From assembly GCF_031458235.1 (NCBI RefSeq), contig NZ_JAVDYB010000001.1, positions 2,563,001 to 2,627,000 of the forward strand: DNA of 64,000 nt. Reading direction: 5' to 3'. The DNA comes from Catenuloplanes atrovinosus (GTDB lineage: Bacteria > Actinomycetota > Actinomycetes > Mycobacteriales > Micromonosporaceae). Shown here one piece after another: positions 46,329 through 55,797 of this stretch (position 1 is its first letter; every line of letters begins with the position of its first letter). The translations under genes and the position numbers were made by a program. The notes under the pieces are model-generated. The model was not told the origin of the DNA. It ran no database searches and saw only the letters and a list, made by a program, of their open reading frames with translations.

Positions 46329-46922
46329 CTACGGCGCGACCGGCTGGCGGAGAAGCGTGCGCCGCCGTTCCGGAGGAACCCGGCGGAAGTCGCTGAAGTA
46401 GACCTCGTGGTGGCGGCCCGTCATGCGCAGCCCCTCACCCGGGATGAACTCGTCATGCATCCGCGCCAGCACCGCGGCCTCGTCGTCGAACGCGCCCACG
46501 TGCAGCGTCTGCACGCACCGCCCCTCGGCCAGCGTCTCCACCCGCACTCCGCCGGCCGCGGGGATCATCGCCTCGTCGATCCAGTCCGGCACCATGATCA
46601 TCAGCGTCCAGCTCCACCGCGACTTGTCCCGCGCGGCGGTGAACGCGTCCATGTCGTCCGCCCACCACAGCCCCTCCAGCGGCGGCACCACGTAGTCGCG
46701 GCCCAGCTCCGTCTTGCTGAAGAACTTCAGCCGGTACGCCACCGGATACAGCGCCTCGACCGCGGCGGTGAAGGCCGGTGACGTGTTCGGATCGCCCTGC
46801 CCGTCGGCCATCAGGTACCGCATCGCGGGCACGTCCACGAGCCGGAACCGCCCGCGCGTCGCGCGGTAGGCGTCCAGCGTCCTCTTGAAGTCGATTTTCG
46901 TCGCGTCCCCGTCCCGGCCCAC
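46329..46922 (-). CDS. GyrI-like small-molecule-binding protein
   Basis: A 197-aa protein of the GyrI-like/SOUL-type fold. FRLVDVPAMRYLMADGQGDP opens the first half and LMIMVPDWI followed by RVETLAEGRCVQTLHVGAFDDE the second, as in stand-alone GyrI-like proteins that bind or hydrolyse small ligands. GTG start at 46922. It lies 16 bp after the stop of the Tat esterase on the same strand, so they may be co-transcribed. Confidence 0.8.
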   Translation of the reverse strand: MGRDGDATKIDFKRTLDAYRATRGRFRLVDVPAMRYLMADGQGDPNTSPAFTAAVEALYPVAYRLKFFSKTELGRDYVVPPLEGLWWADDMDAFTAARDKSRWSWTLMIMVPDWIDEAMIPAAGGVRVETLAEGRCVQTLHVGAFDDEAAVLARMHDEFIPGEGLRMTGRHHEVYFSDFRRVPPERRRTLLRQPVAP

Positions 46923-46938
46923 CGGGACACTCTAAGGG

Positions 46939-48177
46939 TCAGCGGCGCCGCTGACGGGCCATCCACTCCCAGATGCTGACGCCGTCGATGCGCGGGTGGT
47001 TGCGGGCCACGTAGATCCAGGACCAGTGGCCGTTGAAGTGGTAGCCGTTCCACACGACCTCGTCGTAGAGCGTGGTCAGCGCGCCGGGGATCAGCTCGGC
47101 CGCGTGCACCGTGTTCGGCCCTGGCGGGACGGTGGGGTCGTCGAGCGAGGTGACCAGCCAGGTGGGGGTGGTGATCGCGGCCAGCTCGGCGTCGGGGATG
47201 AGCGGCGGGGCGGTGGGGCCGCCGATGGGCTGGACCACGCCGCAGATGGGCACGGACGAGGCGAACAGGTCGCGGTAGACCGTGGTCATCTTGAGGCTCA
47301 TGTAGCCGCCGTTGCTGGCGCCCACCACGTGGACGCGGGAGCGGTCGACCGGGTGCCGGCGGGCCACCTCGTCGATGATCTCGCGGATCAGCGGTGCGAA
47401 CCGGTCGCCGTCCTCCATCCAGAACGACGTGCTCTGCGGCGCGACCACGTACGCCCCACCGAAGATCTTCTGGGCCTCCGGCGTGACGAAGCCGAGCGCG
47501 CCGCGGTTGGCGCGCAGCGTGGTCTCGTTGTCGTAGTAGCCGTCCGGCAGCGACGCGCCCTCGCCGGCGCCGTGCAGCCACACCACGAGCGGGCGGCGCC
47601 CGGCGCGCGCGGGCGGGGAGAACAGCCGGTACTTCATGCCGGAGCGGGACCGGTGGTACGTGAACGCGTCCACCTCGGGGTCGGCCAGCCGCCCCTGCGC
47701 GAACTCGGTGATCGTGACCGGCCGGCCGTGGCGCCGCCGGAACGGGGCGAGCTGCGTGATCGTGTAGTCGAGGTCGAGCAGCACGTTGCGGCCCCGGTCG
47801 AGCACCCAGCCGAGCGTGCCGCCGCCGGGCACGCCCTCGCCGTGCGCGAGCTCGATCACGACGTCGCCGCGCCGGTCGAGCCGGACCGCGGTCACCGTGC
47901 GGTCGAGGTCGTACAGCCCGGCGGTGTTCGGCAGCGGGCTGGTGGCCGTGACGTGCACGCGGAACGTGCCCGGGCTCAGCGAGGCCGGGTCGATCGGCCC
48001 GAACCGCCGGGTGTCGAGCGTGAGCGAGGTGACCTGCTCGCCGCCGTCCAGGGTTCGCGCGTCCACCCGGAACCGCACCGCGGTGCCGGGCGAGGCGGCG
48101 ACCGCGCCGGGCAGGGCCAGGCCGGCGGCGGCACCCGCTCCGGCGGTCAGGACGGTACGGCGACTGAGCGCGGCCAT
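46939..48177 (-). CDS. Tat-exported esterase/peptidase (PHB-depolymerase-like alpha/beta hydrolase)
   Basis: A 412-aa exported hydrolase. The twin-arginine leader is SRRTVLTAGAGAAAGLAL, cleaved near residue 29. An N-terminal Ig-like segment (about 30-140) precedes the catalytic domain: LVVWLHGAGEG (oxyanion region, about 193), nucleophile elbow GASNGGYM (about 278) and a C-terminal histidine region near GYHFNGHWSW. Similar proteins hydrolyse esters or peptides in the exoproteome. Start at 48177 is fixed by the Tat motif. Confidence 0.85.
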   Translation of the reverse strand: MAALSRRTVLTAGAGAAAGLALPGAVAASPGTAVRFRVDARTLDGGEQVTSLTLDTRRFGPIDPASLSPGTFRVHVTATSPLPNTAGLYDLDRTVTAVRLDRRGDVVIELAHGEGVPGGGTLGWVLDRGRNVLLDLDYTITQLAPFRRRHGRPVTITEFAQGRLADPEVDAFTYHRSRSGMKYRLFSPPARAGRRPLVVWLHGAGEGASLPDGYYDNETTLRANRGALGFVTPEAQKIFGGAYVVAPQSTSFWMEDGDRFAPLIREIIDEVARRHPVDRSRVHVVGASNGGYMSLKMTTVYRDLFASSVPICGVVQPIGGPTAPPLIPDAELAAITTPTWLVTSLDDPTVPPGPNTVHAAELIPGALTTLYDEVVWNGYHFNGHWSWIYVARNHPRIDGVSIWEWMARQRRR

Positions 48178-48250
48178 GCGGGAACTCCCCGGTCGTAGCG
48201 AGGTGCGTCGATACGCCGAACCTATCGCGCCGGAAATCCGCGGGCAACAC

Positions 48251-49816
48251 TCACGACACGCGCCCGCGCCGCGCACGGATCAGCGCCAGCGCCGCGAGCG
48301 TCAGCAGCGACGCGGACACCAGCGTGAGCGGCAGCACGCCGCGCAGCCGGGTGGCCGGGGTGAGCCCGTCACGCAGCGTCACGGTCTGCACCATGGCGCC
48401 GGCCTGGAACGTGGGGAGCCGGTCGATCGTGCTGCCGTCCGCCGCGATGATCGCGCTGGTCCCGACCGTGGAGACGTTGACGACGTCGCGGCCGGTCTCG
48501 ATGGCGCGGACCCGGGCGATGGCGAGCTGCTGGACGCTCTCGTCCGTGGTGCCGAAGTCGCCGTTGTTGGACTGGGCCAGGATGAGCTGCGCACCCCGTA
48601 CCGGCAGATCGCTGATCACGTCGTCGGCGCTGATGTCGAAGCAGATCGCGGAGCCCAGCCGCAGCCCGGAGACCTCCAGCACGCCCTCCCGGGTGCCGGG
48701 CAGGTAGTCGCGGGCGACCAGGCCGATCAGGCTCGGCGCGAGCGCGGCGTAGAACGCGCGGTCCGGCACGTACTCGCCGAACGGCACCGGCCGCTTCTTG
48801 TCGTAGTAGTCCACCGCGGTGGAGGCGCCCGGCTCCCACGCCAGGCTGGTGTTGTAGAACTGCCCATCACGCTTGGTGATCGTCCCGAACACCAGCGGTG
48901 CGTCCAGCGACTCGCTGAGCTGCTGGATGCGGACGCGGCCCTCGGCGAAGCGCAGCGGGTCCACGTCCGCGCCGTCCTCCGGCCACACCACCACGTCGAT
49001 GTCCCGGCCGGCCAGCGGCGCGGTGGCGCGCACCTGCGCGTCGAGCAGGTCCCCGCGCTCCCGCTCCGCGAAGTACCCGGCCGGCCCGTTGCCCTGCACC
49101 GCGGCCACGGTGATCTCGCCGGTCGCCGGCACGTGCGCCAGCGGCACCAGCGCCAGCGCGCTCGCCGCCGCGGTCCAGCCGGCCGCCGCGGCCACCGGCA
49201 TCGCGCGGGTCCCGGAGAGACGGCCCGATATCACGGTACGGACCAGCTGGAACGCCGCCGCCGCGAACGCGACCAGCACGAACGACAGCCCGGACGCGCC
49301 CACCCAGGACAGCAGCGGCGCCAGCGGCCCCTCGCTGTGCGAGAACGCGACCCGCCCCCAGGAGAAGCCGCCGTACGGCCAGCGCGACGCGAACTCCTCC
49401 CGGGCCAGCCACAGGCCCGCCACCAGCAGCGGGTACCAGGCGGCGGAGCCGGCCAGCCGGGACGCGACGCCGATCAGCCCGCAGGCGACCGCGAAGCTGG
49501 CCGCCTGCGACGCGGACAGCGCGATCCACGGCACCGGGCCCAGGTAGAGCCCGCTCCACGACACGTGTACCAGGTAGAACGCCATCCCGGCGAGCAGCCC
49601 GAGCCCGGCGGCGGACCGGAACCGCAGGCCGTCGACGGCCGCCAGCACCAGCGCCACCCCGGCGAGCGTGAGCGGCCACCAGCCCAGGCCCGGGAAGCCG
49701 AGGTCCATCACGACCCCGCCGGCCACGGCCGTGAGCACCCGCCACACCCAGGCCCGCCGCCACCCGGCGCGCGGCCGCGTCCGTGCCGGCGCGGGCGCCG
49801 TGAGCTCCACCGTCAT
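48251..49816 (-). CDS. lnt: apolipoprotein N-acyltransferase
   Basis: A 521-aa enzyme that adds the third acyl chain to lipoproteins. Several N-terminal membrane helices (about 25-215) are followed by a nitrilase domain with the full triad: Glu in VVWPEDG (about 273), Lys in KKRPVPFGEYVP (about 346) and Cys in SAICFDIS (about 391). EFASRWPYGGFSWGR (about 145) is a further Lnt landmark. GTG and ATG alternatives are absent near the start, which is well placed at 49816. Upstream genes belong to the secretion locus. Confidence 0.92.
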   Translation of the reverse strand: MTVELTAPAPARTRPRAGWRRAWVWRVLTAVAGGVVMDLGFPGLGWWPLTLAGVALVLAAVDGLRFRSAAGLGLLAGMAFYLVHVSWSGLYLGPVPWIALSASQAASFAVACGLIGVASRLAGSAAWYPLLVAGLWLAREEFASRWPYGGFSWGRVAFSHSEGPLAPLLSWVGASGLSFVLVAFAAAAFQLVRTVISGRLSGTRAMPVAAAAGWTAAASALALVPLAHVPATGEITVAAVQGNGPAGYFAERERGDLLDAQVRATAPLAGRDIDVVVWPEDGADVDPLRFAEGRVRIQQLSESLDAPLVFGTITKRDGQFYNTSLAWEPGASTAVDYYDKKRPVPFGEYVPDRAFYAALAPSLIGLVARDYLPGTREGVLEVSGLRLGSAICFDISADDVISDLPVRGAQLILAQSNNGDFGTTDESVQQLAIARVRAIETGRDVVNVSTVGTSAIIAADGSTIDRLPTFQAGAMVQTVTLRDGLTPATRLRGVLPLTLVSASLLTLAALALIRARRGRVS

Positions 49817-49897
49817 GCCGCGCGTCCCCCAAGTCCTCCGCCGCGACGCCCGCCGCGCCCACGTCCGCGCGAAGTATCACAGTTGAACCTGAGCGAC

Positions 49898-50839
49898 CTA
49901 CGTCACGCCGTCCTCGCCGATCACGGCCGAGGTGATCACGGAGGTCTCGCCCCAGACGTCCTGCGTGTCCACCAGCCACGGCGGCACGCGCCGCCCCATG
50001 CCGCCGCCGTCCGGCGCGCCGCCCATCATGGCGCCCGGCATCATCGGCGGCATCGCGCCGCGCGCCGCACCCGCGGCGGCGCCACCGGTCGCGGCGGCCA
50101 CGCCGGGCGCGACGGCGGACGCGGTGGACACGGCCGCGGTGGCCGGCGACGACGGCAGCCCGGACGTCGACGGCGCGGTGGGCAGCGACAGGCCGGGCAC
50201 GCCCCCGCCACCGCCGCCCCCGCCGAAGCGGGCCGCCGGGACGCTCGCGGTGCCGGCCGGCCTGGGGCCGCCGGCGGCCGGTGGAGTGCTCCGCGCCGCC
50301 GCGGCGGCGGCCGTGGCGGCGAGCCCGGCCGGCATCAGCCCGCCGAACAGCGGCTCCCGCCCGGTCACCGGCGCGCCGGTGACCGGATCGGTCTCCGGCG
50401 CGGCCGGGTCGGCCGGCAGCCGGCCGAGCGCGGTGTGCATCGCGCCCGCGATGGCCAGGTACCGCTCGGCCAGGCCGGCCATGACCAGCACCGCCTGGCG
50501 GTGCGCGGCGGTGCCGCCGACCGGGGGCATCGTGGTCCAGGCGCGCTGGAGCGCCTCCGCCGCCGCGTACATCAGGTCCCGCACCTCGGCGGCGGCGGCC
50601 GCCACCGTACCGGTGCCGCCGGCCAGCTCCGTGGTCATCCGGCGGTGCCGGTCCGCGGCCGGGCCGGTCCAGTCCGCGTCCGCGGGCGTGATGTCCTGGG
50701 CCAGCTCGTGCAGCGCCGCCGCGATCACGGCCCAGGTGTCCGCGGCGGCGCGCATCACGTACGGGTTGGCCGCCGCCAGCGCCCGGATCAGCTCCTCGTG
50801 CGTCCAGCGGGAGAAGTCGGTCCACAGTGGCGTCCGCAC
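49898..50839 (-). CDS. PPE-like / WXG superfamily secretion-locus protein
   Basis: A 313-aa protein with a helical N-terminal domain (about 1-150: WTDFSRWTHEELIRAL, then DADWTGPAADRHRR, a WxG turn) like actinomycete PPE-like proteins, and a long Gly/Ala/Pro-rich tail including an eight-glycine run (about 205-212) and a final ordered segment (VPPWLVDTQDVWGE). It is downstream of the YxxxD-bearing 104-aa gene by four bases, mirroring PE-PPE pairing. Probable type VII substrate or partner. Confidence 0.7.
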   Translation of the reverse strand: MRTPLWTDFSRWTHEELIRALAAANPYVMRAAADTWAVIAAALHELAQDITPADADWTGPAADRHRRMTTELAGGTGTVAAAAAEVRDLMYAAAEALQRAWTTMPPVGGTAAHRQAVLVMAGLAERYLAIAGAMHTALGRLPADPAAPETDPVTGAPVTGREPLFGGLMPAGLAATAAAAAARSTPPAAGGPRPAGTASVPAARFGGGGGGGGVPGLSLPTAPSTSGLPSSPATAAVSTASAVAPGVAAATGGAAAGAARGAMPPMMPGAMMGGAPDGGGMGRRVPPWLVDTQDVWGETSVITSAVIGEDGVT

Positions 50840-50843
50840 CGGC

Positions 50844-51158
50844 TCAGACCGTTCCGAGGTAGGTGTCGGCCACGGCCCGGTCGGTGTCCCGGTAACCGGC
50901 CGCGATCGCGCCGGTGACCTCCTCGGCGAACCCGAGCGCGACCGCGACCGCCTGGGTCAGCCCCTGCATGCGCCGCACCAGCGCGGTGTGCTGCTCCAGC
51001 AGCGCCTGCGCCTCCGCGAACGCGCCCGGCGCGGGCGGTTCCGCGGCGAGCGCGGCCAGCCGGTCGGCCGGGTGCCGGACCGCGTCGCGGGCGCCGGTCA
51101 GCGCCGCCGCGTACGCCTCGAGCGCGCCCGGGTCGACGCGGTAGCCGTCGGTGGTCAC
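50844..51158 (-). CDS. PE-like / EspC-like type VII secretion protein
   Basis: A 104-aa helical hairpin protein of ESX-associated type: VDPGALEAYAAALTGARD start, and near the C-terminus GYRDTDRAVADTY, where Y-R-D-T-D matches the YxxxD export motif of type VII substrates. It lies four bases upstream of the PPE-like gene, so the two may form a heterodimer. The ATG is preceded by GAGGAG. Confidence 0.75.
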   Translation of the reverse strand: MTTDGYRVDPGALEAYAAALTGARDAVRHPADRLAALAAEPPAPGAFAEAQALLEQHTALVRRMQGLTQAVAVALGFAEEVTGAIAAGYRDTDRAVADTYLGTV

Positions 51159-51222
51159 GGTCTCCTCCTCTCGGTGGTGGGGGCCGGCGGCGCCGCCGGG
51201 CGGGCGGCGCCGCGCGCGGCCG

Positions 51223-51528
51223 TCAGGCGAACAGGTCCCGGTTGCGGTTCTCCAGGTCCCGCTGGATCACGCTGGCGTTGCTGACCTTGGTGGAGAACCG
51301 GTTGATCACCTCGATGACGTCGGCGATCGCGGTGCGCAGCCGGGTCTCGGAGGCCTGCGCGGCCTCACCGGCGGAGCTGCCGGAGGCGTACCACGTCTCC
51401 TTGATCGGGGAGAGCGAGGTCTGCAGCGCGTCCATGGCGGTGTTCAGCGCGCCGGCCTTCGTGGTGAGCGACTGCGCGGCGCTGTCCAGCGCGCCGAACT
51501 CGACGTTGATGATGTCTGAGGGGGCCAT
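51223..51528 (-). CDS. WXG100-family protein
   Basis: A 101-aa ESAT-6-like protein: INVEFGALDSAAQSL first helix, then ETWYASGSSAGEAAQ at the hairpin turn (about residues 45-59) in place of a strict W-x-G, then a second long helix ending NRNRDLFA. The turn variant is common in actinomycete WXG100 proteins beside EccC. Its C-terminus lacks an obvious YxxxD, so it may travel with the next small protein as a dimer. Confidence 0.85.
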   Translation of the reverse strand: MAPSDIINVEFGALDSAAQSLTTKAGALNTAMDALQTSLSPIKETWYASGSSAGEAAQASETRLRTAIADVIEVINRFSTKVSNASVIQRDLENRNRDLFA

Positions 51529-51565
51529 CGGCCGTACTCCTTCGTCCGTACCGTCGGATGGGTCG

Positions 51566-51910
51566 TCAGTTGCCGCTGAGGCGGTTGAAGATCGGGCTGG
51601 CGGCCTCGCCCTCGAGGCCGCCGATGTCCGAGGCGACCTCGTCGTCCCCGGCGCTGTAGTTGGTGGCGCTGGTGCGGACCAGCTCGGACATGGTGGTCAG
51701 CTCCCGCCCGGCGGCGAGCATGCTCTCCTTGACCCGGTTGTGCACCTGCCAGAACGCCTGCGCCTGCGCGCCCTGGTACCGCTGCAACTGGTCGCGCAGC
51801 TCGGTCTCCAGTGCGTCCATCGCGGTCCGCACGTCCTGCGCGGACTGTTCGAACCCGGCGACGCCCTTGGCCATCGCCGCCGCGTCGCTCTGATAGCCGG
51901 TCCCGGCCAT
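51566..51910 (-). CDS. WXG100-like protein with YxxxD motif
   Basis: A 114-aa two-helix protein (MAGTGYQSDAAAMAKGVAG start at ATG 51910). The turn region contains AFWQVHNRV rather than WxG, and the second helix carries NYSAGD, a YxxxD export motif (about residues 90-95). It starts one base after the eccC stop and precedes the WXG100 gene, so the pair are likely dimer partners and substrates. Confidence 0.8.
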   Translation of the reverse strand: MAGTGYQSDAAAMAKGVAGFEQSAQDVRTAMDALETELRDQLQRYQGAQAQAFWQVHNRVKESMLAAGRELTTMSELVRTSATNYSAGDDEVASDIGGLEGEAASPIFNRLSGN

Positions 51911-51911
51911 G

Positions 51912-54900
51912 TCAGCTCCCTTCGATGTGATCGGATGGTGCCCACGCGACCTGGATGACGGACGCGCCGCCACGCCGGGCCACGTGGACGCCCTGCCCCG
52001 GTGGGCGGGGCACGGTCTTGACGCCGCCGAGCAGCGCACCCTCCTCGCGCGCGCCGGACAGCAGCACGCCGGGCGTGCCGAGGTCGCGCAGCCGTTGCAG
52101 CACCGGCTCGTACATGGCCCGCGAGGCGCCGCCGGTCCGGCGGGCCACGATCAGGTGCAGGCCGATGTCGCGGGACTGCGGCAGCAGCTCGGTGAGCGCG
52201 CCGAGGGGGTTGCCCTGCTGGGTGGCGATCAGGTCGTAGTCGTCGGCGACCACGAACAGTTCGGGCCCGCGCCACCAGTCCCGGCGGCGGAGCTGGTCGG
52301 CGGTGACGTCCGGGCCGGGCAGGCGGGCCCGCATCGCCCGGGCCACCTCCGCGACCGCGGAGCGCAGCGCGGGCTCGGTGCCGGCGTACGCCAGCAGGTG
52401 CCGGCCGGTGACCGCCTCGAGCAGCCCGCGCCGGTAGTCGGCGACCAGGATCGCGGCCTGCTCCTGCGGGTAGCGGGCCGCGATGCCGCGGCAGATCAGG
52501 CGCAGCAGCCCGGTCTTGCCGGACTCGGTGTCGCCGAGCACGATCAGGTGCGGGTCCGCGTCGAAGTCCAGGCGCACCGGCGCGAGATCCTGCTCGGCCA
52601 GGCCGATCGGCACGCCGCGTCCGCCGTCGGCCGGCAGCGTCTCCGCCGGGACGAGCCGGGGCAGCAGCCGCACCGGCGGCGCCGGCGGCCCGTCCCAGGA
52701 CGCGGCGACGTGGGCCACCAGCGCGGCCGGGTCGCCGTCGAGGCGGGGGAGCGCGGCCAGGTAGTGCAGCCCGTCCCGGGTGAGGCCGCGCCCGGGCCGC
52801 TCCGGCACGGCCGCGGCGGCACGACGGTCCACCGTGGAGTCGGCGGGGTCGCCGAGCCGCAGTTCGAGCTGCGTGCCGAGCATGTCGCGGATCGCGGGAC
52901 GCAGCTCCATCCAGCGGTTCGCGGAGAGCACCACGTGGATGCCGAAGCCGAGCCCGCGCGCCGCGATGGTCTGCACCGCCTCCTCCAGCGGCTCGAACTC
53001 CTGGCGCAGCGCCGCCCAGCCGTCGATGACCAGGAACACGTCGCCGAAGTCGCGGCCGTCCGGGGCCGGTGGGCGCAGGCGCCGGAACGTGGCGGCGGAG
53101 TCGATGCCGTGCTCGCGGAACAGCGCCTCGCGCTCGGTCAGCAGCCCGGTCACCTCCGCGACCACGCGGCGGCAGCGCTCCGCGTCCTGGCGGACCCCGA
53201 CGCCGCTCACGTGCGGCAGGCCGTCCAGCGCGGCGAGCGCGCCACCACCCAGGTCGATCAGGAAGAACTGCACGTCACGCGGCGTGTGGGTCAGAGCCAG
53301 AGCGGAGACGAGGGTACGCAGCAGCGTGCTCTTCCCGCTCTGCGGCGCACCGACCACCACGCAGTGACCGGCGCCGCCGGACAGGTCCACGCGCAACGCG
53401 TCACGGCGCTGCTCGAACGGCTTGTCCACGACGGCCACCGGCACGCCGAGGCCGCCGCCCGGGCTCTGCGCCAGCAGGTCGGCCAGCGACGGCGACTCGT
53501 CCAGCGGCGGCAGCCAGATCCGGTGCGCCTCCGGGCCGTGCGCGGCCAGCCGGTCCAGCAGCGCGTCCATGGTGGACACGTCGTGCGTGACGACCGGCGC
53601 GGGCCGCTCGGTCACCGCGACCGGGTCCAGGCCGAAGCGCACCGGCCGGGCCGCGCGCGGTGCCGCCGCCGAGCGGCCGGTCAGCGGGCCGGAGACGTAC
53701 GCGGCCTTGAACCGGTGCAGCGAGGTGGTGTCCGCGCGCAGGTAGCCGCCGCCGGGCTCGGCGGGCAGCTCGTACGCGTCCGGCACGCCGAGCACGGTGC
53801 GGCTCTCCGCGGCCGAGAACGTGCGCAGCCCGATCCGGTAGCTGAGGTGGCTGTCCAGCCCGCGCAGCCGGCCCTCCTCCAGCCGCTGCGACGCCAGCAG
53901 CAGGTGGATGCCGAGGCTGCGCCCGAGCCGCCCGATCATCACGAACAGCTCGGTGAACTCCGGCCGGCTGGACAGCAGCTCGGAGAACTCGTCGATGATC
54001 ACCAGCAGCGACGGCAGCGGGGTCAGGGCGGCGCCGGACGCGCGCGCGGCCTCGTAGTCCCGGACCGACGCGTAGTTCCCGGCCGCGCGCAGCAGCTCCT
54101 GACGCCGCACCAGCTCGCCGCGCAGCGCGTCACCCATCCGGTCGACCAGGCTCAGTTCCGCGGACAGGTTCGTGATCACCGCGCAGACGTGGGGCAGCCC
54201 GGTCATCCCGGTGAACGTGGCGCCGCCCTTGAAGTCCACCAGCGCCAGGTTCAGCGTCTCCGACGAGTGCGTGGCGACCAGGCCGGTGACCAGCGTGCGC
54301 AGCAGCTCGCTCTTGCCCGAGCCGGTGGCGCCGATGACCAGCCCGTGCGGGCCCATGCCGCCCTCGGCCGACTCCTTCAGGTCCAGCTCCACCGGGGTAC
54401 CGTCCGGGCCCGGCCCGAGCGGCACCCGCAACCGGTCCCGGCCGCGCCGGACCGGCAGCGCGTGCGGCCACGGCTCCACCAGCCCGAGAAGATCCGGCAA
54501 CGTGGCCGCGACCGCGCGGGTGCCGCCCGCACCGGCGGACACGGGGTGGTGCCACGGCGCCAGCGCCCGCGCGATCGCCTCCGCGCCGATCGGGCCGAGC
54601 CGATCCGGCGCGCCGACCAGCCTGGTCCGCTCGCCGCCGATGCCGAGCCGCCCGTCCGCGGCCACCACCAGCTCCAGCGCGTGCGGTGCCCGCGACGCCG
54701 AGGCGGTCACGTGCAGCACGGTCACGCCGGCCGTGTCCTCGCCCGGCAGCGGATACGCGTCCGTGTCCGACACGATCACCACGTGCGCCGCGCCGGCCGG
54801 TGCGCCGGCCCCGCGCTGGAACGGCGGCCGCCCGGTCAGGTCCGCGGCCAGCAGCTCGCCGAGCCCGGCCGCGTCCACCGCGAACATCCGCGCCGGTCCC

Positions 54901-55688
54901 GCCGCGTCGGCCCGGGACGGGTGCGCCGCGTGCGGCAGCCACTTCGCCCACCCCCACTCGGCCACCCGCTCCGGCCCGGTGCAGACCGCGATCCGCAGCT
55001 CGTCCGGGCCGTGCAGCACGGCCAGGTGCGCGACCATCGCGCGCACCAGATCCCGCGCGGCGGCCGGGTCACCGGTGACGCTCACCCGGCTGAACGCGCG
55101 CAGCGACACCGCCACCGGCAGCCCCTCCACGGTCGCGTGCGCCCGGATGAAGTGCCGCAGCGACGTCGAGCAGACCGGATCCAGGTCGGTCAGCGGCGCG
55201 GTCTGCGGTGCGCGCAGCGCCGCGGCGGCCCGCTGCGGGCCCAGCCCGACCCGGACCCGGGCGAACGCGGCGTCACCCGGCCGGCGCGACCACATCCGGG
55301 GCGTGCCGGCCAGCTGCGGCAGCGTCTCCGGGGCGGGCAGCGCCGCCGTGGTCTCCGCGCGCTGCCGGTCGGCCGCCTCCCGTACCCGGGTGCGCAGCCC
55401 GTCCAGGTAGCGCAGGTAGTCGCGCCGCTCGTCGTTGATCTGTGCGCGCTTCGCGGCACCGTGCCGGGACAGGCCCATCACCAGCACGCCCACGATGACG
55501 ATCGCGAACAGCACACCGAAGACGATCAGGCCGCTGCCGCTCGACCGGCCGATGTAGACGAACGCCATGACACCCATGCCGATCGTCATCGGCAGCATGA
55601 ACAGCAGCTGCTGCGTACCGCCGCCGCCCGCCGCCCTCGGCAGCTCCGGCGGGGCCTGCAGCACGATCTCCGTCTCGGTGGCCCGCAT
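51912..55688 (-). CDS. eccC: type VII secretion ATPase EccC
   Basis: A 1258-aa fused EccCa-EccCb motor. Two N-terminal membrane helices (about residues 28-70) are followed by three FtsK/SpoIIIE-type ATPase domains with P-loops IGATGSGKSE (about 455), VGAPQSGKST (about 783) and LGDTESGKTG (about 1056). FPxVxx-like and SLLVIIDEFSELL Walker B segments are intact in domain 1, so it is likely the active driver. Start at 55688 (MRATETEIVLQAPPE) is preferred; a longer frame would run into the divergent promoter. Leads the left arm with its candidate substrates. Confidence 0.95.
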   Translation of the reverse strand: MRATETEIVLQAPPELPRAAGGGGTQQLLFMLPMTIGMGVMAFVYIGRSSGSGLIVFGVLFAIVIVGVLVMGLSRHGAAKRAQINDERRDYLRYLDGLRTRVREAADRQRAETTAALPAPETLPQLAGTPRMWSRRPGDAAFARVRVGLGPQRAAAALRAPQTAPLTDLDPVCSTSLRHFIRAHATVEGLPVAVSLRAFSRVSVTGDPAAARDLVRAMVAHLAVLHGPDELRIAVCTGPERVAEWGWAKWLPHAAHPSRADAAGPARMFAVDAAGLGELLAADLTGRPPFQRGAGAPAGAAHVVIVSDTDAYPLPGEDTAGVTVLHVTASASRAPHALELVVAADGRLGIGGERTRLVGAPDRLGPIGAEAIARALAPWHHPVSAGAGGTRAVAATLPDLLGLVEPWPHALPVRRGRDRLRVPLGPGPDGTPVELDLKESAEGGMGPHGLVIGATGSGKSELLRTLVTGLVATHSSETLNLALVDFKGGATFTGMTGLPHVCAVITNLSAELSLVDRMGDALRGELVRRQELLRAAGNYASVRDYEAARASGAALTPLPSLLVIIDEFSELLSSRPEFTELFVMIGRLGRSLGIHLLLASQRLEEGRLRGLDSHLSYRIGLRTFSAAESRTVLGVPDAYELPAEPGGGYLRADTTSLHRFKAAYVSGPLTGRSAAAPRAARPVRFGLDPVAVTERPAPVVTHDVSTMDALLDRLAAHGPEAHRIWLPPLDESPSLADLLAQSPGGGLGVPVAVVDKPFEQRRDALRVDLSGGAGHCVVVGAPQSGKSTLLRTLVSALALTHTPRDVQFFLIDLGGGALAALDGLPHVSGVGVRQDAERCRRVVAEVTGLLTEREALFREHGIDSAATFRRLRPPAPDGRDFGDVFLVIDGWAALRQEFEPLEEAVQTIAARGLGFGIHVVLSANRWMELRPAIRDMLGTQLELRLGDPADSTVDRRAAAAVPERPGRGLTRDGLHYLAALPRLDGDPAALVAHVAASWDGPPAPPVRLLPRLVPAETLPADGGRGVPIGLAEQDLAPVRLDFDADPHLIVLGDTESGKTGLLRLICRGIAARYPQEQAAILVADYRRGLLEAVTGRHLLAYAGTEPALRSAVAEVARAMRARLPGPDVTADQLRRRDWWRGPELFVVADDYDLIATQQGNPLGALTELLPQSRDIGLHLIVARRTGGASRAMYEPVLQRLRDLGTPGVLLSGAREEGALLGGVKTVPRPPGQGVHVARRGGASVIQVAWAPSDHIEGS

Positions 55689-55740
55689 GACTCCACGGTG
55701 GGCGAGCGGACCAGCCGCCGCCATGGGCATTTCCACCGGT

Positions 55741-55790
55741 ACGGCGTGGGTAATAACGCCGTTCACCAGGGCTTACGGTATCCCTACCGT
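55741..55790. promoter_or_regulatory. two inverted repeats in the eccC divergent promoter
   Basis: ACGGCGT (55741-55747) pairs perfectly with ACGCCGT (55756-55762), and ACGGTA (55775-55780) with TACCGT (55785-55790). Both lie in the 109-bp space between eccC and the right-arm genes, so a regulator, perhaps the LuxR-type one at 61767, could control both arms. The ATG at 55798 has no clear ribosome site. Confidence 0.5.
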
Positions 55791-55797
55791 CGATGGC